From Triglochin maritima (taxonomy: Eukaryota; Streptophyta; Magnoliopsida; Alismatales; Juncaginaceae): a stretch of 64,000 nt of DNA. The DNA lies in NCBI GenBank assembly GCA_963682175.1, contig OY821792.1, forward strand, positions 1,005,501 to 1,069,500, written 5' to 3'. How positions within the stretch are numbered: the first letter of the stretch is position 1; the number at the start of each line of letters is the position of its first letter. The notes beneath the pieces were generated by a model. That model had not been told where the DNA came from and searched no databases. It was given only the letters and a program-made list of their open reading frames with translations. Position numbers and translations under genes: made by a program. Of this stretch, positions 1 to 13,364 are shown piece after piece.

Positions 1-3000
1 AACAAAGCCATAACATCTAGAAAAACAATACTAAAAAGGTGTTACTCTTCCTCCCCTAGCATAATACTTCAAGACAACCCACGAACACCAACTGTAAATG
101 TTCTTCATCTAAATGGATCACCGTCTAACTTAACTACAAGGACACTGCTGAAGGTCTTGGAGCCTAATTTGGTGAAGAACAAAGGTCACCCAAGTAATGC
201 TAGGCTAAAGTCTACTGTTTAAAGTAATTAAATCCAATGTACTTGTCCTATTGAATCAGATTAAACTCTCGAAACTAGATTTACTCCAACCTACCATCTC
301 TTCTATCAATTGGATTTACAATTACGGTTACTCTGCTATTGAATTCAACTTAACCCGTCTATTATTTCACGTTACCCTGCTATTGAATTCAACTTAACTC
401 GTCTATCAATTAGGGTTGCACTGCTATATTTTACTTACCCCGTCCATCAATTAGGGTTACCCCCAGAAATATCATTTCAAACATTTTATTTAGTCCAAGT
501 TACCCTTCCTATTAAATTGAATTAACCCCTGTCGCAACTAGATTTACCCCAACCTACAATCCCTTCTACCAATTGGATTTATCAATTAGGGTTACTCTGC
601 TATTGAATTCAACTTACACTGTCTATCAATTATATTAAATAGCTGGGTCGACAATTTTTTCTCATTTTATGGAACCCGTAAAGCATTGGAAAAATGTGTA
701 AAAAGAATTCTAGGTGAACTGCCCAAAAAAGATGTCCAATTGGTGATTGATGCATTAGTAGGCAACAAGAAACAATGGAGCTATGTGCTTTCTTTGAAGA
801 GGAGTCGTTCCAATCTCATGAACAATCATTGGAGGTGATGGAAGGTCTAAGGTCTTTAAAGTTGAGATTACTTGAATCTAAGTCAGATACAATATCTTAA
901 ACCCTAAACCGTAAAACGTAGTGATTGTATCGAGGAATGGGTCGAAGAGGATCGAGAATCAGAGGGAGATTGTGGAGCTCTACGAGAAGGTTGGGTTTGA
1001 CGTACATGTAATAATAGACAATTTAATTCCTTCTATTTAATCACATTTACCCTGCTATTGAATTCAATTTACCCCGTCTATCAATTAGAGTTACCCCACG
1101 AACCATCATTTAATCCATTTTATTTACTACACATTATCCGTCCTATTAAATAAAAATACCACCTATCGCAATTAGATTTACCCCAACCTACCACTCATTC
1201 TACCAATTGGACATGAATTAGGGTTACCATGCTATTGAATTCAACTTACCCCGTCTATTAATCATGATTACCCCCACAAACCATAATTAAATTCTTTCTG
1301 TTTAATCTCATTTACCATGCTATTAAATTCAACTTACCCTATCTATCATTTAGGGTTACCCCGTGAACATCATACAAGGTTCACCCACAAGCACTGATTT
1401 CAACAACAAGAATTTCAGGTGCTTGAACTTGCACTGCACATTGCTCGATGCCCTCCCAAAATCTCCAATGGGTACATAACGTGTTCCATAACCACCAAAG
1501 AACAAAATAAAATATATTATAGTCCATTAACATAATACTTCAAGACAGTCCATGGAAACTAGCTGCAAATGTTTTGCATCTAAATGAATCACCGTATAAG
1601 GGCACCACACAAGGGTTTGGATCCAAATCTAGTGAAGAAAAAAGGTCGCCCAGGTAATACTAGGATAAAGTCTACAGTAGAGGAAAATAAAGCCAATGAA
1701 CTCATCCTATTGAATCAAACTACCCACTCGTGACACTATATTTACCCCAATCGACCATCCATTCTACCCTTCGAATCTATCATTTTAGGTTACTCAGCTG
1801 TTGACTTCAACCTACCATGTCTATTATTTAAGTTACCCGGCTATTGTATTCAACTTATCTCGTCTAGTATTTACTTCTAAATTGGTATTCATAATTCAAC
1901 TTCCCCAACCAATTAGTTAGGATTACCGGCCGAATTCAACTTACCATGTCCTTTACTTAGGGATACTCCGCTATTGCAATTAGCTTACCTCGTATATTAT
2001 TTTTGGGTACCCCATTTTTGAATTCAGCTTACCACGTCAACCAATTAACATTACCTTGCTACATTCAACTAGATTTTACACTACTATTAAATTTAATTTA
2101 CCCCATCCATCAGTTAGGGTTACCCCCACGAAACATCCCTTGATATATCTTATTTACTCTAACTTATCGGTCTCGTTGAACCAAATTATCCTCTATCACA
2201 TTTATATTAACCCCACCATACCATCCATTCTACCATCTGGATTTATCAATTTACGGTTGGCTTGCAATTGAATTCAACTTACCTCGCCTATCAATTCAAT
2301 TAAATAGCATAGTCGACATATGTTCCTCATTTTGTTGCCAAAAACATTTACCATTGCTAATGCATGGAATTGATAGGAAAAAATAACAATGGAATTTTGT
2401 GCTTTCTTTGTATATGAGTAGTTTCAATCTCAAGAACAATCATTGGAGGTGATGTAAGGTCTAAGGAATGAAAAGTGGAGTTACTGAAATCTAAGTCGGA
2501 TGCAATTTCCTCAATCCTAAACCATAACATAATGATTGTGTCGAGGAATGGGTCGTGGTGGACAGCGAACAAATATGTTTGGTTCGACGTAAAGGAAATA
2601 ACAAACCATTTTAATTCATTCTTTTAAACCCAGTTACCCTGCTATTGAATTCAATTTACCACGTCCATCATTTACGGTTACCCAATCGCAACTACATTTA
2701 CCCCAAACTGCCATCTCTTTTACCATTTTGGACACAAACAAAGAAACCATAACATCTAGAAAAACAAGACTGAAATGGTGCAACTTTTCCCCCTGGGGGT
2801 GTAATAGTTCAAGATAGCCCACAAACACCAACTCAGAATGTTTTTCATCTAAATGGATCACCATCCAACATAACTACAAGGATATCGATGATCATCTTGG
2901 ACCCTAATTTGGTAAAGCTCAGATGGTGTCCAAAAAGTTCTAGGGTAAAGTCTATCGTTGAAAGTAATTAAACCATATGTAAACGTACTATTGGATCAAA

Positions 3001-3530
3001 TTACCCACTCTCGAAACTAAATGTACCACAACCTACAACCTACCAATATGATTTATCAATTATGGTTACCCCTACTATTGCATTCAACTTATCTTGTCTA
3101 TTATTTAGGGTACTTTGTTACTGAATTCAGCTTATCCTATCGACCAATTAGGATTACCCTATTAAATTTACCCAACTACATTCAACTAGATGTACCCTAT
3201 TGTTAAATTCAATTTACCCCATCCATGAATAAGGTTTACCACCAAGAACCATCACTTAATATATCTTATTTACTCCAACTTACTTGTTCTATTTAATCAA
3301 ATCCCCCCCCCCCCCCCCCAACATTTACTCAACTAACCTGCCCAATTAACCCAACATACCATCCTTTCAACCAATTGGATCTCAAGTTAATTTATTTTAT
3401 TTTATTAGAGTCACTTTGCCATTGAATTCAAGTTACCCCTTCTTTCAATTCGGGTTACCTCCAGAAACCACAATTAAATTTAGGTTACTCCAAGTTACCA
3501 GTCATGTTAAATCAAAGTTACCATACCTTG
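1..3530. repeat. Degenerate AT-rich higher-order repeat field
   Basis: The stretch is built from diverged short modules with recurrent words such as TATTGAATTCAACTTACC and TATCAATTAGGGTTAC. Longer modules recur: one at about 1-235, 1505-1690 and 2735-2975 (containing CATCTAAATGGATCACC), and another at about 640-1010 and 2310-2590 (containing CATTGGAGGTGATG and GAGGAATGGGTCG). This gives a higher-order period of roughly 1.4-2.7 kb. No convincing ORF runs through it; the short ORFs are broken by the repeat decay. TTAGGG words occur inside the unit but not as a telomere array. It could be decayed satellite or repeated pieces of an unknown element. Confidence 0.6.
3303..3319. repeat. Poly-C tract (17 C)
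   Basis: An uninterrupted run of 17 cytosines within the repeat field. It is a slippage-prone homopolymer, so its length may be inaccurate. Confidence 0.9.
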
Positions 3531-3903
3531 AATATAAAAGCACTCATTAAAAAAATATTACATAACTTAATTCATAACACATAACAAACATAACCATTAC
3601 ATCAACTTAGTTCTTAACAAACATTAACCATTACAACAAGTCACTAATTTAAAAATATCTATCAAACATTTAATAACTTCAAATGACTAGAATTGCTTTG
3701 AATTAGATTTACAACAACTAAGATCACTCTCACATGACAAAATTGTATATATTAAGGTACACATCTTTGTACTTTTGGGATCAACTCAACATATACTCTG
3801 GGGGTTTACGAAATTACCCTACACCTCTGTTGGAATGACCCACCTCAGTAAATCAAATCTACACCACGAGGCAAGAAATGCCACAAATGCTCCATAGGTG
3901 AGT

Positions 3904-4040
3904 TTCCCCAACTTCATTACAAAACATGAACCTTGTTAAACAAAAATGTGATTAATGGATTCCTTGCAACTTACAAGACACAGATGAAGTAGGGGCATCC
4001 CAAATAAACAAGGTTCATGTTTTGTAATGAAGTTGGGGAA
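3904..4040. repeat. 34-bp perfect inverted repeat (hairpin)
   Basis: Positions 3904-3937 and 4007-4040 are perfect reverse complements with a 69-bp spacer. Each arm contains CTTCATTACAAAACATG. The right arm overlaps the 3' part of the minus-strand acidic ORF. A transcript from either strand would fold into a strong stem. It could be a small-RNA precursor, a MITE remnant or an inverted local duplication. Confidence 0.8.
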
Positions 4041-4295
4041 CATAAACAAGATTAATGTTTGGAAACTCTCCATCATCGGTAACCAAACCGGAACACCAGA
4101 ATCATCATCGTCGTTGTCATCATCTTCGTCGTCGTCGATCTCGTCGGAGTTGGCCCCAACCTCATCTCTCCCACTCCCATGCAGAATCCTTACCCCACTC
4201 CTCCTCTTGCTCCCCCCTCTAGATCTCTCATGATCCCTATCCCTATCCTTCCTCCCGCTCCCCTCCCTCAACCTACCCGTCTCCGCCATCTCCAA
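3936..4295 (-). CDS. Unrecognised acidic/basic low-complexity protein, probably one exon
   Basis: I do not recognise this ORF. It encodes 119 residues: an Arg/Lys/Asp-rich N-terminal third (repeated RDRD and SRGGSKRR-type charge), then an acidic run of about 20 residues rich in D and E, then a hydrophobic tail containing VPVWLPMMESF. A pyrimidine tract ending in TTTTTGCAG lies just upstream on the minus strand (near 4310), so the ATG-proximal part may be an exon of a longer gene. The C-terminal part runs through one arm of the 34-bp inverted repeat and is probably not native. Charge-rich ORFs can arise by chance in biased sequence, so this is a weak call. Confidence 0.3.
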   Translation of the reverse strand: MEMAETGRLREGSGRKDRDRDHERSRGGSKRRSGVRILHGSGRDEVGANSDEIDDDEDDDNDDDDSGVPVWLPMMESFQTLILFMFPNFITKHEPCLFGMPLLHLCLVSCKESINHIFV

Positions 4296-5420
4296 TCCCC
4301 CATCTTCCTCTGCAAAAACACCAAAAAATCAGATCAAAACTCGCAAAGATCAAATTTTGAAGGTTGATCTGGAAGAAAAGGATCCTCACCAGGGGAATCC
4401 CGGAGTCGCAAGCGTTGCCGTCCCGTCCCTCCGTTGACGGCAGCGGTGGAGGCCATCAACCCGTTCCTCACCTCCCGGCTCCTGTCCATCCCAATCAGGA
4501 CTTTCGCCGCTTACCCAATACGAGGAATCCAAACGTAGGAAAACACCTTCACCGCAAAAAAGAAGGTATTGTTGAGGAGAGGGGGTTTGAGCTTGAGGTT
4601 GGATTTGAAACAACATGAATCATATGGAGAGTATTTTGAATTCAAAACATTGTACGTATGGTGCTTTAATTGGGTTTGGTGTATTAGTCATATGGAAGTT
4701 CAATCCATATTTGAGTAAATGCTAGGATAGGGATAGAGATTGGGCTAGGTGAAAGGTTTGTGGAGTGATGTGGAATTCCACGTAAGGGTGCGTTTAGAAG
4801 TGTGTGAGAAGTTGGGTAAAATACAACTTTTCCTTAAGATAAAGGGTCTGGGAAAACCATCTTTTATCACGATTGGCACTTCCACAAGTCTAATAATAGT
4901 TCATCACATTTATATACTTACAAAAACAATCATCTTTGGATATGTTTAATTGTCTCCTCATTTGTAGGAACATAAAGCCTCACCTACCAAATAATGTACG
5001 GCCAACCAATCACCTTTTCCTTCTCTCTCTCAAACAAAATCCATTTTTTTGTTGATTTTGCATGTTTCTCTCTCCTCTCTTCAATCTCTTTCTCAAACAA
5101 AACAACTACCTCTTGTGTTTCACTCTCATGTCTTCTCACTCACTTTGCTTATCTTAAAACAACAAAACATGCATCTACAATTTGTTTAGAAATCAAATTA
5201 ATAATAGAACTTGTCTTTTGACAATTTCACTGACCTTCCAAGCTTCTCTCCTCTCCCTAATCAAAGTTTCTCTCTCCATTGACATTTTGAATTCCCAACA
5301 TTTGACCATTCTTTGACAGTTCCGTTGACATTTTGATTATTGGATGGTTGATTAATGGCGTCTTTCTCACCCCTAAACGTGACAAATGCCGGCACCAACG
5401 CCACCGCGGCTGCCTAATAC
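4296..5420. other. Intergenic, no supported gene
   Basis: This holds a GC-richer patch (4380-4620) with short uninformative ORFs on both strands, followed by AT-rich sequence leading to the first recognisable CHX codons. I see no conserved domain, RNA gene or clear transposon end. Confidence 0.5.
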
Positions 5421-5850
5421 CGGTCGGGCCCCTCACATGACACATTCATTGTGTGTTACTCGCCGACGATGATCATGACGAATGGAATTTGGTAAGGAGA
5501 TAATCCTTTAGATTACTCCTTGCCTTTGTTCATCCTCCAGTCTATAATGATTGTTGTTGTTACAAGGTGCCTCAACTCTCTCCTTGCCCGATTCCGTCAA
5601 CCGAGGTTCGTCGGAGAAGTGCTTGTAAGTTTTGAATTGCTCTCATTCTTAATTCTTCTGAGGAATATTAATGTACTAACTCCATGATTAATCAGTTGTC
5701 ATTTTCCAATATATAACACAATTATTTATATTTAAACTTTCAAATTATACATAAACCAAAAAAATTGTAATGTTGAAGATACTCATTTCTTTTTACATAA
5801 GGGTTGAAAACAAATTAGGGTACAAGTGATGGTTGAGAGATATTCTATAA

Positions 5851-5852
<2 letters not shown>

Positions 5853-5892
<40 letters not shown>
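5853..5892. repeat. (AT)n microsatellite
   Basis: A run of about 20 AT dinucleotides inside CHX intron 1. Confidence 0.95.
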
Positions 5893-5894
<2 letters not shown>

Positions 5895-6538
5895 CTAGAC
5901 TTGGAAATCTAATTATTATCAATAGTTATTGCACCAAATATTTAATAGTAGGAACGACATCATTTTTGTGTTCTAAACATGCATGCATGAGAAGCTTTAA
6001 TATATAGTTGTTAGGGTATCCATATATGTATGATTGTTGATAAATCTTCAAAAAGAAAATATATTAGAATTAATGTTATTGTCATCAACATTTTATGTTA
6101 ATTAAATTTGACAATATTATATATTAACAATATCGATCAATCAATCGATGGATTCATGTGTGTGTATATATGTATATATAGGGTGGTATCATTGTTGGCC
6201 CGTCAGCTCTGGGTCTAATACCAGAGTACATGGACATGGTGTTCCCAACAAGAAGCCCAGCAGTGCTTCAAACAATGGCAGACCTTGGGTTGGTGTATTT
6301 CGTGTTTCTGGTGGGTCTCCAAGTAGACTTGAGCAACATCTCCAGGGTTGGGAGGAGTAGGGTTTGGTTGGTTAGCCTCTCCACCATCATCCTCCCAATT
6401 CTTGTCCAAGTTGTGGTGGTTCTCTTCTTTGGAATTGGATCATCATCAATATTTGTCTACTTTGTTACTGTGTCGGTTATGGTCACAGCCTATCCTGCGC
6501 TTGTTACGATTTTGGCTGAGCTGAAGCTGCTCAATACT

Positions 6539-8616
6539 TATAAAAACCCAACCCAACTATCTCTCTCACCTATCTTCCCCAAATCCCTAACCCTAAACCC
6601 AACCAATCTCTTCCTCTTTCTAGCAACTCTGGTGGCGACGACGACTCCGGCGACGAGAAGCTTCGGCGATCGCTTGTAGACGCGGAGAGGAATAGTCCTC
6701 GTCTCCGGTCTTCTTCTTCTCGTGAGGTACGACATCCCTCCCTCGTGCGTAGAGTTAAGGATGTTGGGGGAGGTTGTTGGAGGAGTTGGAATCACACGCG
6801 GGTTGGCGCCACGAGCAACCGGTCGGAGTTGTGTCGGTGGGCAGCTGCGAGCGAGGTTGGAGCCGCTTGTGCGGCCGGGTGAGCCGCGCCATTTCCCGGG
6901 GATGGTGGCTAGCGGCTGCTTCAGCTGCGCCCGGCCGTTCGACGGTGAGGGTGTGTCCGGAGGAGCGACGTCCGACGGCTGGCGGGTTGGATTTGGTTGG
7001 TGTAGGCGATCGAGGGCATGAAGATGGGAATATTGCATATAGTTGATGCATGTTTTGATTATTTGAGTTGATATGAGTTAAGTGGAGTAATTACAAAATA
7101 AATCGGTAAGTTAAAGTAATTGTTTAATTAATAATAACTGGGAGAATTGCAGAATAAACTAAAGACTTCTAAATAATTGGTAAAATAAGTTAATCTGGGT
7201 GAATTGCATAGGAGATCTTGTGGTTTAAGGGTATTTGAATTAAATGTGAATACCTAGGTTAATTGCTTTGAGAACCCTGAAAATTGATTGTATTTGTTTA
7301 ATTGATTTAATTTAGAGAAATTGTTTCATTCTCCCTGCAATTTTTTTATATAATTGCATAAAATTCTATTAATTGGGAAATTTACTGTTATTCCCTTGGA
7401 CTTGTGAGAATTACGCTTTGTACGGAAATTTGGGGTAAATTACACTTATACTCTTGTATCTTGATTTGTGGACAGAGCTATAATTTCACCACAGTTCTTA
7501 CATGATTTTATAGTCTTGTTTATTCTTTATTGCTCTATGCCTTGTTGGGGTTGTGGACCCGTGTGGTTGGGGTAAATTGCTTTTACCCCATTGTCTTGTG
7601 AGATTGCAAGAATGTGAGAGGTTCGTGGAACCGATGGTTCACCCACGTTGTTACGAGTGACCGTTGGAGCGTTGCTCACGGACTCGGGCGTGTGGTCGAG
7701 TAGTGGAGATGACGCGTGATGCACGTATGACTAGATGTAGGGTGTTCCCTTGTTGGGGTGGTCCGGGATGGTTTACCAACGTTGTTGCGAGTGACCGTTA
7801 GGGAGCGTTGCTCACGGGCTCGAGCGTTGTGGTTGGATTCCCGGAGTCGGTTTTCCCCCTATGTTGTTGCGGTTCGGAAGGGTCCACCCACGTTGTGGAG
7901 AGTGGCCGTTAGGGAGCGTTGCTCACGGGTTCGAGCATGTGGTCGACTTCCGAAGCCGGATGCGGAACTGGTCAGCTCACCAACGTTGTGACGAGTGGCC
8001 GTTTGGGAGTGTTGCTCACGGGCTCGGGCATGTGGTTGGAGTAGGGTGTTGCTTGGTGGCCGAATGCGCGATCTTGTCGAGGGTGCACGCTCGACCTGGT
8101 TGGGCGCGTGGTTGCCTTGGGACGCGTGACAGTTCTATCGTGAGAGCGGGTTGAGTGTGCCTTGTGAGTTGGATGCACGGTGGGGGTTCGAGGTGCACGT
8201 TTGGCCTTGTTAGGCGCGTGACCACCTTGGAACACGAGACCAGTGTGAGTCGTCAGGGACGACTGGACCTTGTTCAGTGTCGGGTTGGGGTGGTGTACTG
8301 GGTCTTGATTTAAGACTCAGGCGTGCTTGTTCATGTGCAGGTGGGACGCGGTAGGTGATCGGAGGCGACTTGGGCTTGGGACGCGTGGACTGGATCTGTT
8401 GAGCTCAGTTGTCATATATTTTTCCTACTCCTTTTAGTAGTTGTGTAGTAGGTTTCAGTTTGATTGTGTTTCCCTTCCACATTGTACTTTGACTTGACCT
8501 TATCATATATTTTAAATTGAAGCCTCGAGTTGGTTATTACAGTTAATGTTCTTTTTTCGCTTTCTTTTAATGGTGTACTCGTTGCTGTGTCCCGAGTGCA
8601 GATTAGGGGTGTTACA
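6539..8616 (+). mobile_element. Old LTR-type insertion (probable solo or truncated Ty3 LTR) in CHX exon 2
   Basis: CHX coding sequence stops at 6538 and continues at 8617. The insert ends in GGGGTGTTACA, like the other Ty3 LTRs here (all ending TTACA in element orientation), so it reads on the plus strand. Its 5' edge begins directly with TATAAAAACCC and lacks the expected TG, so that end looks eroded or truncated. Candidate duplicated target: ATACT (6534-6538) versus ATATT (8617-8621), one mismatch, consistent with age. It has no gag or pol. A pyrimidine-rich leader after the TATA and a tandem array at 7646-8080 fill it. It lacks the CGGTNNACCG cluster seen in the other LTRs. Confidence 0.65.
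7646..8080. repeat. Tandem repeat inside the 6539-8616 insertion
   Basis: Four diverged units start at 7646, 7780, 7891 and 7984 (spacing 134, 111 and 93 bp). The shared core is CGTTGT, then GAGTGRCCGTT, then GCGTTGCTCACGG (GTGTTGCTCACGG in the last unit), followed by CTCGRGC and a GTGGT-containing tail. The units are GC-rich in an AT-rich neighbourhood. Confidence 0.75.
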
Positions 8617-11600
8617 ATATTGATATTGGACACCTTGCAATGGCCGCAGCTATTCTTAATGATTGTTTTGCTTGGGCTCTCATGTCTATATGCATCACAT
8701 TGACAGGTACATGATTAATTAATAATTAACAATGTTTTTTTGTTTTGTTTTTGAATTTTAACTCGATCGAGCTCATAATTATGGTAGCTCAAACAAGCTA
8801 GCTAGTTGATTAAAGTAGGTTAGAAATGAAATTCATTTAGAAATTAACACGATTCTGAATCATCTCCTAATTAAACTTTGTGCATGCATGTAAGTATACA
8901 TATATAGACAATATTATTTTGTTATTGCCTGAACGTATATTAATTCATGCGTTTAATTAATTTGTTGGTGAGGTACTAGTACATGAATGAAATTAATTAA
9001 TTTGTCGTACGCACCATAAATTAAAAGTTTAAATATTGGTGAAATTAATAGATCGATTTTTCCATCCTAAGGATACATACATCCGTGGGAGCATCTTTGG
9101 CGACGATAGCCTCAGGTGTGTTTTTCGTGTTATTCTCCTACTACATAATCCGACCAACCGTAAAATGGGCGATATCGAGGACAAAAGAAGGTGAGCTAAT
9201 GCACGAATTGTGCGTCGTGGGTGTGCTCCTCGGAGTAATGGTCTTCACGACGCTAGCCGATACTTTGGGAATCATGCAATTTTCGGAGCTTTCGCGGTAG
9301 GGGTGGCGGTTCCAAACGGACAATTGGTGGTCCTTCTGATAGATAAGATGGAGGATTTCGTCACCGGATTTCTTCTTCCTTTGTTCTTGGGAGTTCTCGG
9401 GATAAGAGTGGACCTCAAGTCCTTGAATAACCCAAAAATCTATGGATTTGTTATGGTTTCAGTTGCGCTTTGAGCCGTCGCTAAAGTTGTGGCGACGGTT
9501 CTTGTGTACATGTTCTTTGGAATGTCTAAACGCGATGGTCTTTCTCTTGGTATTCTCGTCAACACAAAAGGCATCGCATCATTGATCTTATTGTTCTTCA
9601 CATTGGTCTTGACAAACAGGTACATACGTACAATAATTAAGCTCTTCTTAATTTGGTTACATTTTTTACACATTTATTATTTCCTAACAAATCAAAAAAA
9701 TTAAGGCATTAATTACATGAAAAGAAGTGGTCCATATATATGTAAATTTGTCCAAGTAGCTAGCCTTAACCATTTCATGCACCATATATAGCTAAGTGGT
9801 ATTTATTTTTAAAATAATTAACTGTAATTAGGCACATTACTTTTCTAATGAATTGTAGCTTATTCTAAATCATACGACCAGCCAGATTACATAAAATTTC
9901 AATATTACTTATTACATCACTTTTCGTCACTTTTATTATATATAATTAATTTAATTACGGATATTGTAATTACATTTTTCATTATCATTTACATAGAAAT
10001 ATCATTCTATCCACACAATAATATTAATTGCAAATAATACCACTTGGAGTAGATTTTGCGAATATATAACACCTAAACTTTGATGTGATCTTAGGAGATT
10101 TATGTAATAATAGTACAAAATAGTTTAAACTTGGCTACAACTTTAAATTCAATGATGCATGTATAACATCACAACTTACTTTGTTTAAAAAATGTTCAAC
10201 ATATAATTTGCAGGTAATATTCACCCAATCCTACACTGCAATGATCATAATGTCGTTGTTGATGACGGCGGCGGCGACACCCCTCTCTCTCCTCCTCCAG
10301 CGCCCGTCCCGCCACCACCTTGTGGCCTACAAACGGCGAACAATTCAGCAAACCAAACCCGATTCGGAGCTCCGAATGCTTGCTTGCATCCACACCACCA
10401 AGAATGTACCCTCTTTGGTTAGTCTTCTCGAGATGTCAAACCCCACTAAGCGATCCCCGATATTCGTCTATGCCGTACACCTTGTTGAGCTCACCGGACG
10501 CGAGTCGGCCATGCTTGTCGTCCATGACACGCAACATAATGCTACCAAGAGGCGCCAATTGGGCAACCTCAACCGTATCCACGTACAAATGGGACATGTT
10601 CGTGTTCGTGTTCGTGTTCGTGTTACAATAATAATTGTTTTACTTTCCTATATATTTATCAACCAATTTGGACACATCGATCGTCCAGTGCACAATTCAA
10701 ATTGATGATAATTTTCTTGATGTCACATTGGAAAAGGAGAGAAAAAAAACTTGCTTTTGCGAGTATTGTATTAAATTTGTTAGCTAGTTTGCAAGATAAT
10801 TGAATCATATTAATTTGCAATTCGGGAACACAATTACAGTTAAGGTTGCACATTGTTAATTTGCTAAACTTAATCTTTAAAATCCAGTTCTTAATAAACC
10901 CTCATAAACTAAATGCACATTATCATTTCATATAGTTTGTGTCTTAATAAAACTACTCGTAATTAAGTAGTTAATTACACTTTGTGTTTGAGCAAATTAA
11001 TTACAAAGTTTTCTTTCAATGGAAGTGTTAATTATTTTTATGTTGGCATGGCCTTTTATTTATTTTTTCTAAAATCAAAACATAATTGATTTTTGTAGTT
11101 AAGACGTTCCAATACTCTTGAGTTATATTTTATTAGTAGCTTCATTTTATTTCGTGTTATGTCGTGTCGTGTCACACGTAGGCTCAAGCTGACCAAATCA
11201 TTAAGGGTCTGGAATCGTACGAGCAACATGCCGGTGGGGTCTTAATCCAACCCCTCACCGTCGTCTCGGCCTACTCCACAATGCACGAGGACATGTGCAA
11301 CCTCGCCGAGACCGAACACACGACCCTCCTAATCCTCCCACTCCACAAGCAACATACCGTTGACGGCGGGCTAGAGGTGATCAACCCCGACATTAGAGTT
11401 GTAACATCCCCGAACAGCGGAAAATTTAAACTTTTTAAATCAAGAGAAACACGTGGACAAAACCATCAAGAGTGGGGACATTACTGAAAGAAATACATAA
11501 ATAAGTCTGGTGCACCATAATACAATACGAGTTTGTCAAAAGAGTGATTACATCATAACACAAAACACAAGGTACATGTAATCACGACAACCTAAAGTAG

Positions 11601-11833
11601 GTAGACGACAGGATCCAGTCCCAAAGTCCAATCTCCCTCGGTCACCACCCGCCGGAACCTAACGCGGTCCTGAAAAAGATGCAACAACAATGCCTGAGTT
11701 TCCATAAGAAAACCCCGTATGACAAGCTCACCTATATGCCCTAACATACTAGTATAGCATGACATGGAATACAAAGCAGTAAAACAACATTGCCACCAAG
11801 GGCCAAACTGGACATCCGTCCTGCAATAGTTCC

Positions 11834-12363
11834 CGCTGCCACACAGGCCCCGCGGTCTACAATCGCCACCGCTGCCACACAGGCTCCACGGTCCAACATC
11901 GCCGTCGCCACACAGGCCGCACGGTCGAACAACCACCGGTACCACACAGGCCACACGGTCAAACATCACTGCCGCCACACAGGCCGCACGGTCCAAACAA
12001 CGGGTCTCCGTAGAGACCTACCGTAGGCACATACGGTCTAACGGACAGTACGCAACACATCCCCACACGCGACTACACAAGCCAAGGGATCGGTGAGGAG
12101 GCGTTTGCACTTCCGCACAGGTAGAATCAGATCTGAAAACATCGTGGTCCACCACCACACCAACGGAGCCGTCGCTCAGGTCGGTCCATCCACTGCCGCC
12201 ACACAGACCGCACGGGATATCACTCGATAGGTGCCCAGTCGAGCTACCTGCCGGAACACATCATCGGCAGTCTATCGCCGCAACCACACAGGCTACGCGC
12301 GATCCTCCCTGCCGCCACACAGACCGCACAGGGGCCCTACCGCCGCCACACAGGCCGCACGAC
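11834..12363. repeat. CCGCCACACAGGCCGCACGG-type tandem array
   Basis: About nine imperfect copies of a roughly 21-40 bp unit with core GCCACACAGGC lie inside the solo LTR. The ORFs across it are repeat artefacts. Confidence 0.75.
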
Positions 12364-12880
12364 ACGTGCAATAACTGCCATCAAGGCCAGTCGAACATAT
12401 CCGCCACACAAGGCCAGACAATCGACAGATCCGAACCGAAGTCCGCAGGGTCAACGGGCTCCACGTGCAACACCAACTCCGACTCCAAACGAGCAGGGTC
12501 GCGACCTCCGTCGCCGTCAATAGGCCGGTACCTCTCTGGACCTCCGTCGCCAATCTTGGCCGGTAGTCTTTGTGCCTCCGTAGCCATCGGCCGGTAGTCA
12601 CTGCACCCGTCGACAGTTGTGTGTTGCTGAAGCAATGGGATCCGTAATCCCTCAGGCTGCTACTCTAACGCGAGTCAAACGATCCACCAGATATAGTCAC
12701 GATCCATACATGGAGGTGACGCGTTCCGGACACACACACTCTTCCACACGGCGGTCCCTGGGCAGGCACGCATAACGCGCCCACCGTCACCTCCCGGCTC
12801 ACGCACAAGGCGAGGACACGGGTTTCCGTGGACAGAGTTGGCATCCTAAGCGGAACCAGGAATTCTGTCCTGTGCAAAAA

Positions 12881-13364
12881 CGGTCGACCGGAAGAGACAC
12901 TCGGTCGACCGTTTCCTCAAGGGAATCGGTCGACCGCTGTGACAACCGGTCGACCGCTTCCACAAGGGAAATCGGTCGACCGAAAGTGACAGCTCGGTCG
13001 ACCGCTTCCACAAGGGAATCGGTCGACCGAAGCGTCTGCAACGGTCGAACTATTTGCGCAACACAATAATTCCTAATGGTCTACCGAAGGTCTAAAACCG
13101 GTCGACCGAACTAGGTCAAAATCCGGAATCTGGTCAACATCAAAGTCCAATCTATCGGTCGACCGACGCAGGGGTCTCGGTCGACCGAAAACTTACATGG
13201 TCAACTTAATATTTCTATGTCATCAACGGTCGACCGAAAACACTAGCATCCTACCGGTACACTCAAGTTCTGGTCGACCGAACAAGGGAACAGGTCGATA
13301 GAAACACCACAGACAGTAAAATAACGCTACGTTCGGTCGACCGTCCAAAGGACCCGGTCGACCG
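12881..13364. promoter_or_regulatory. Paired CGGTCGACCG palindrome array
   Basis: Copies of CGGTCGACCG or one- to three-base variants start at 12881/12902, 12927/12947, 12973/12995, 13020/13042, 13077/13099, 13156/13178, 13271/13292 and 13334/13355. Within-pair offsets are 21, 20, 22, 22, 22, 22, 21 and 21 bp. An unpaired copy sits at 13227. In LTR orientation (5' end at 13886) the block lies about 520-1000 bp into the LTR. A function as protein-binding sites is inferred from symmetry and spacing only. Confidence 0.7.

Noticed and set aside
1..3530. Telomere-type repeat because of TTAGGG words
   Set aside because: The words are parts of a longer degenerate unit and never in tandem; the plant telomere unit is TTTAGGG.
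12881..13364. CRISPR-like array of short repeats
   Set aside because: Palindromes are 10 bp with paired 9-12 bp gaps in a plant LTR; no cas genes or spacer-sized units.
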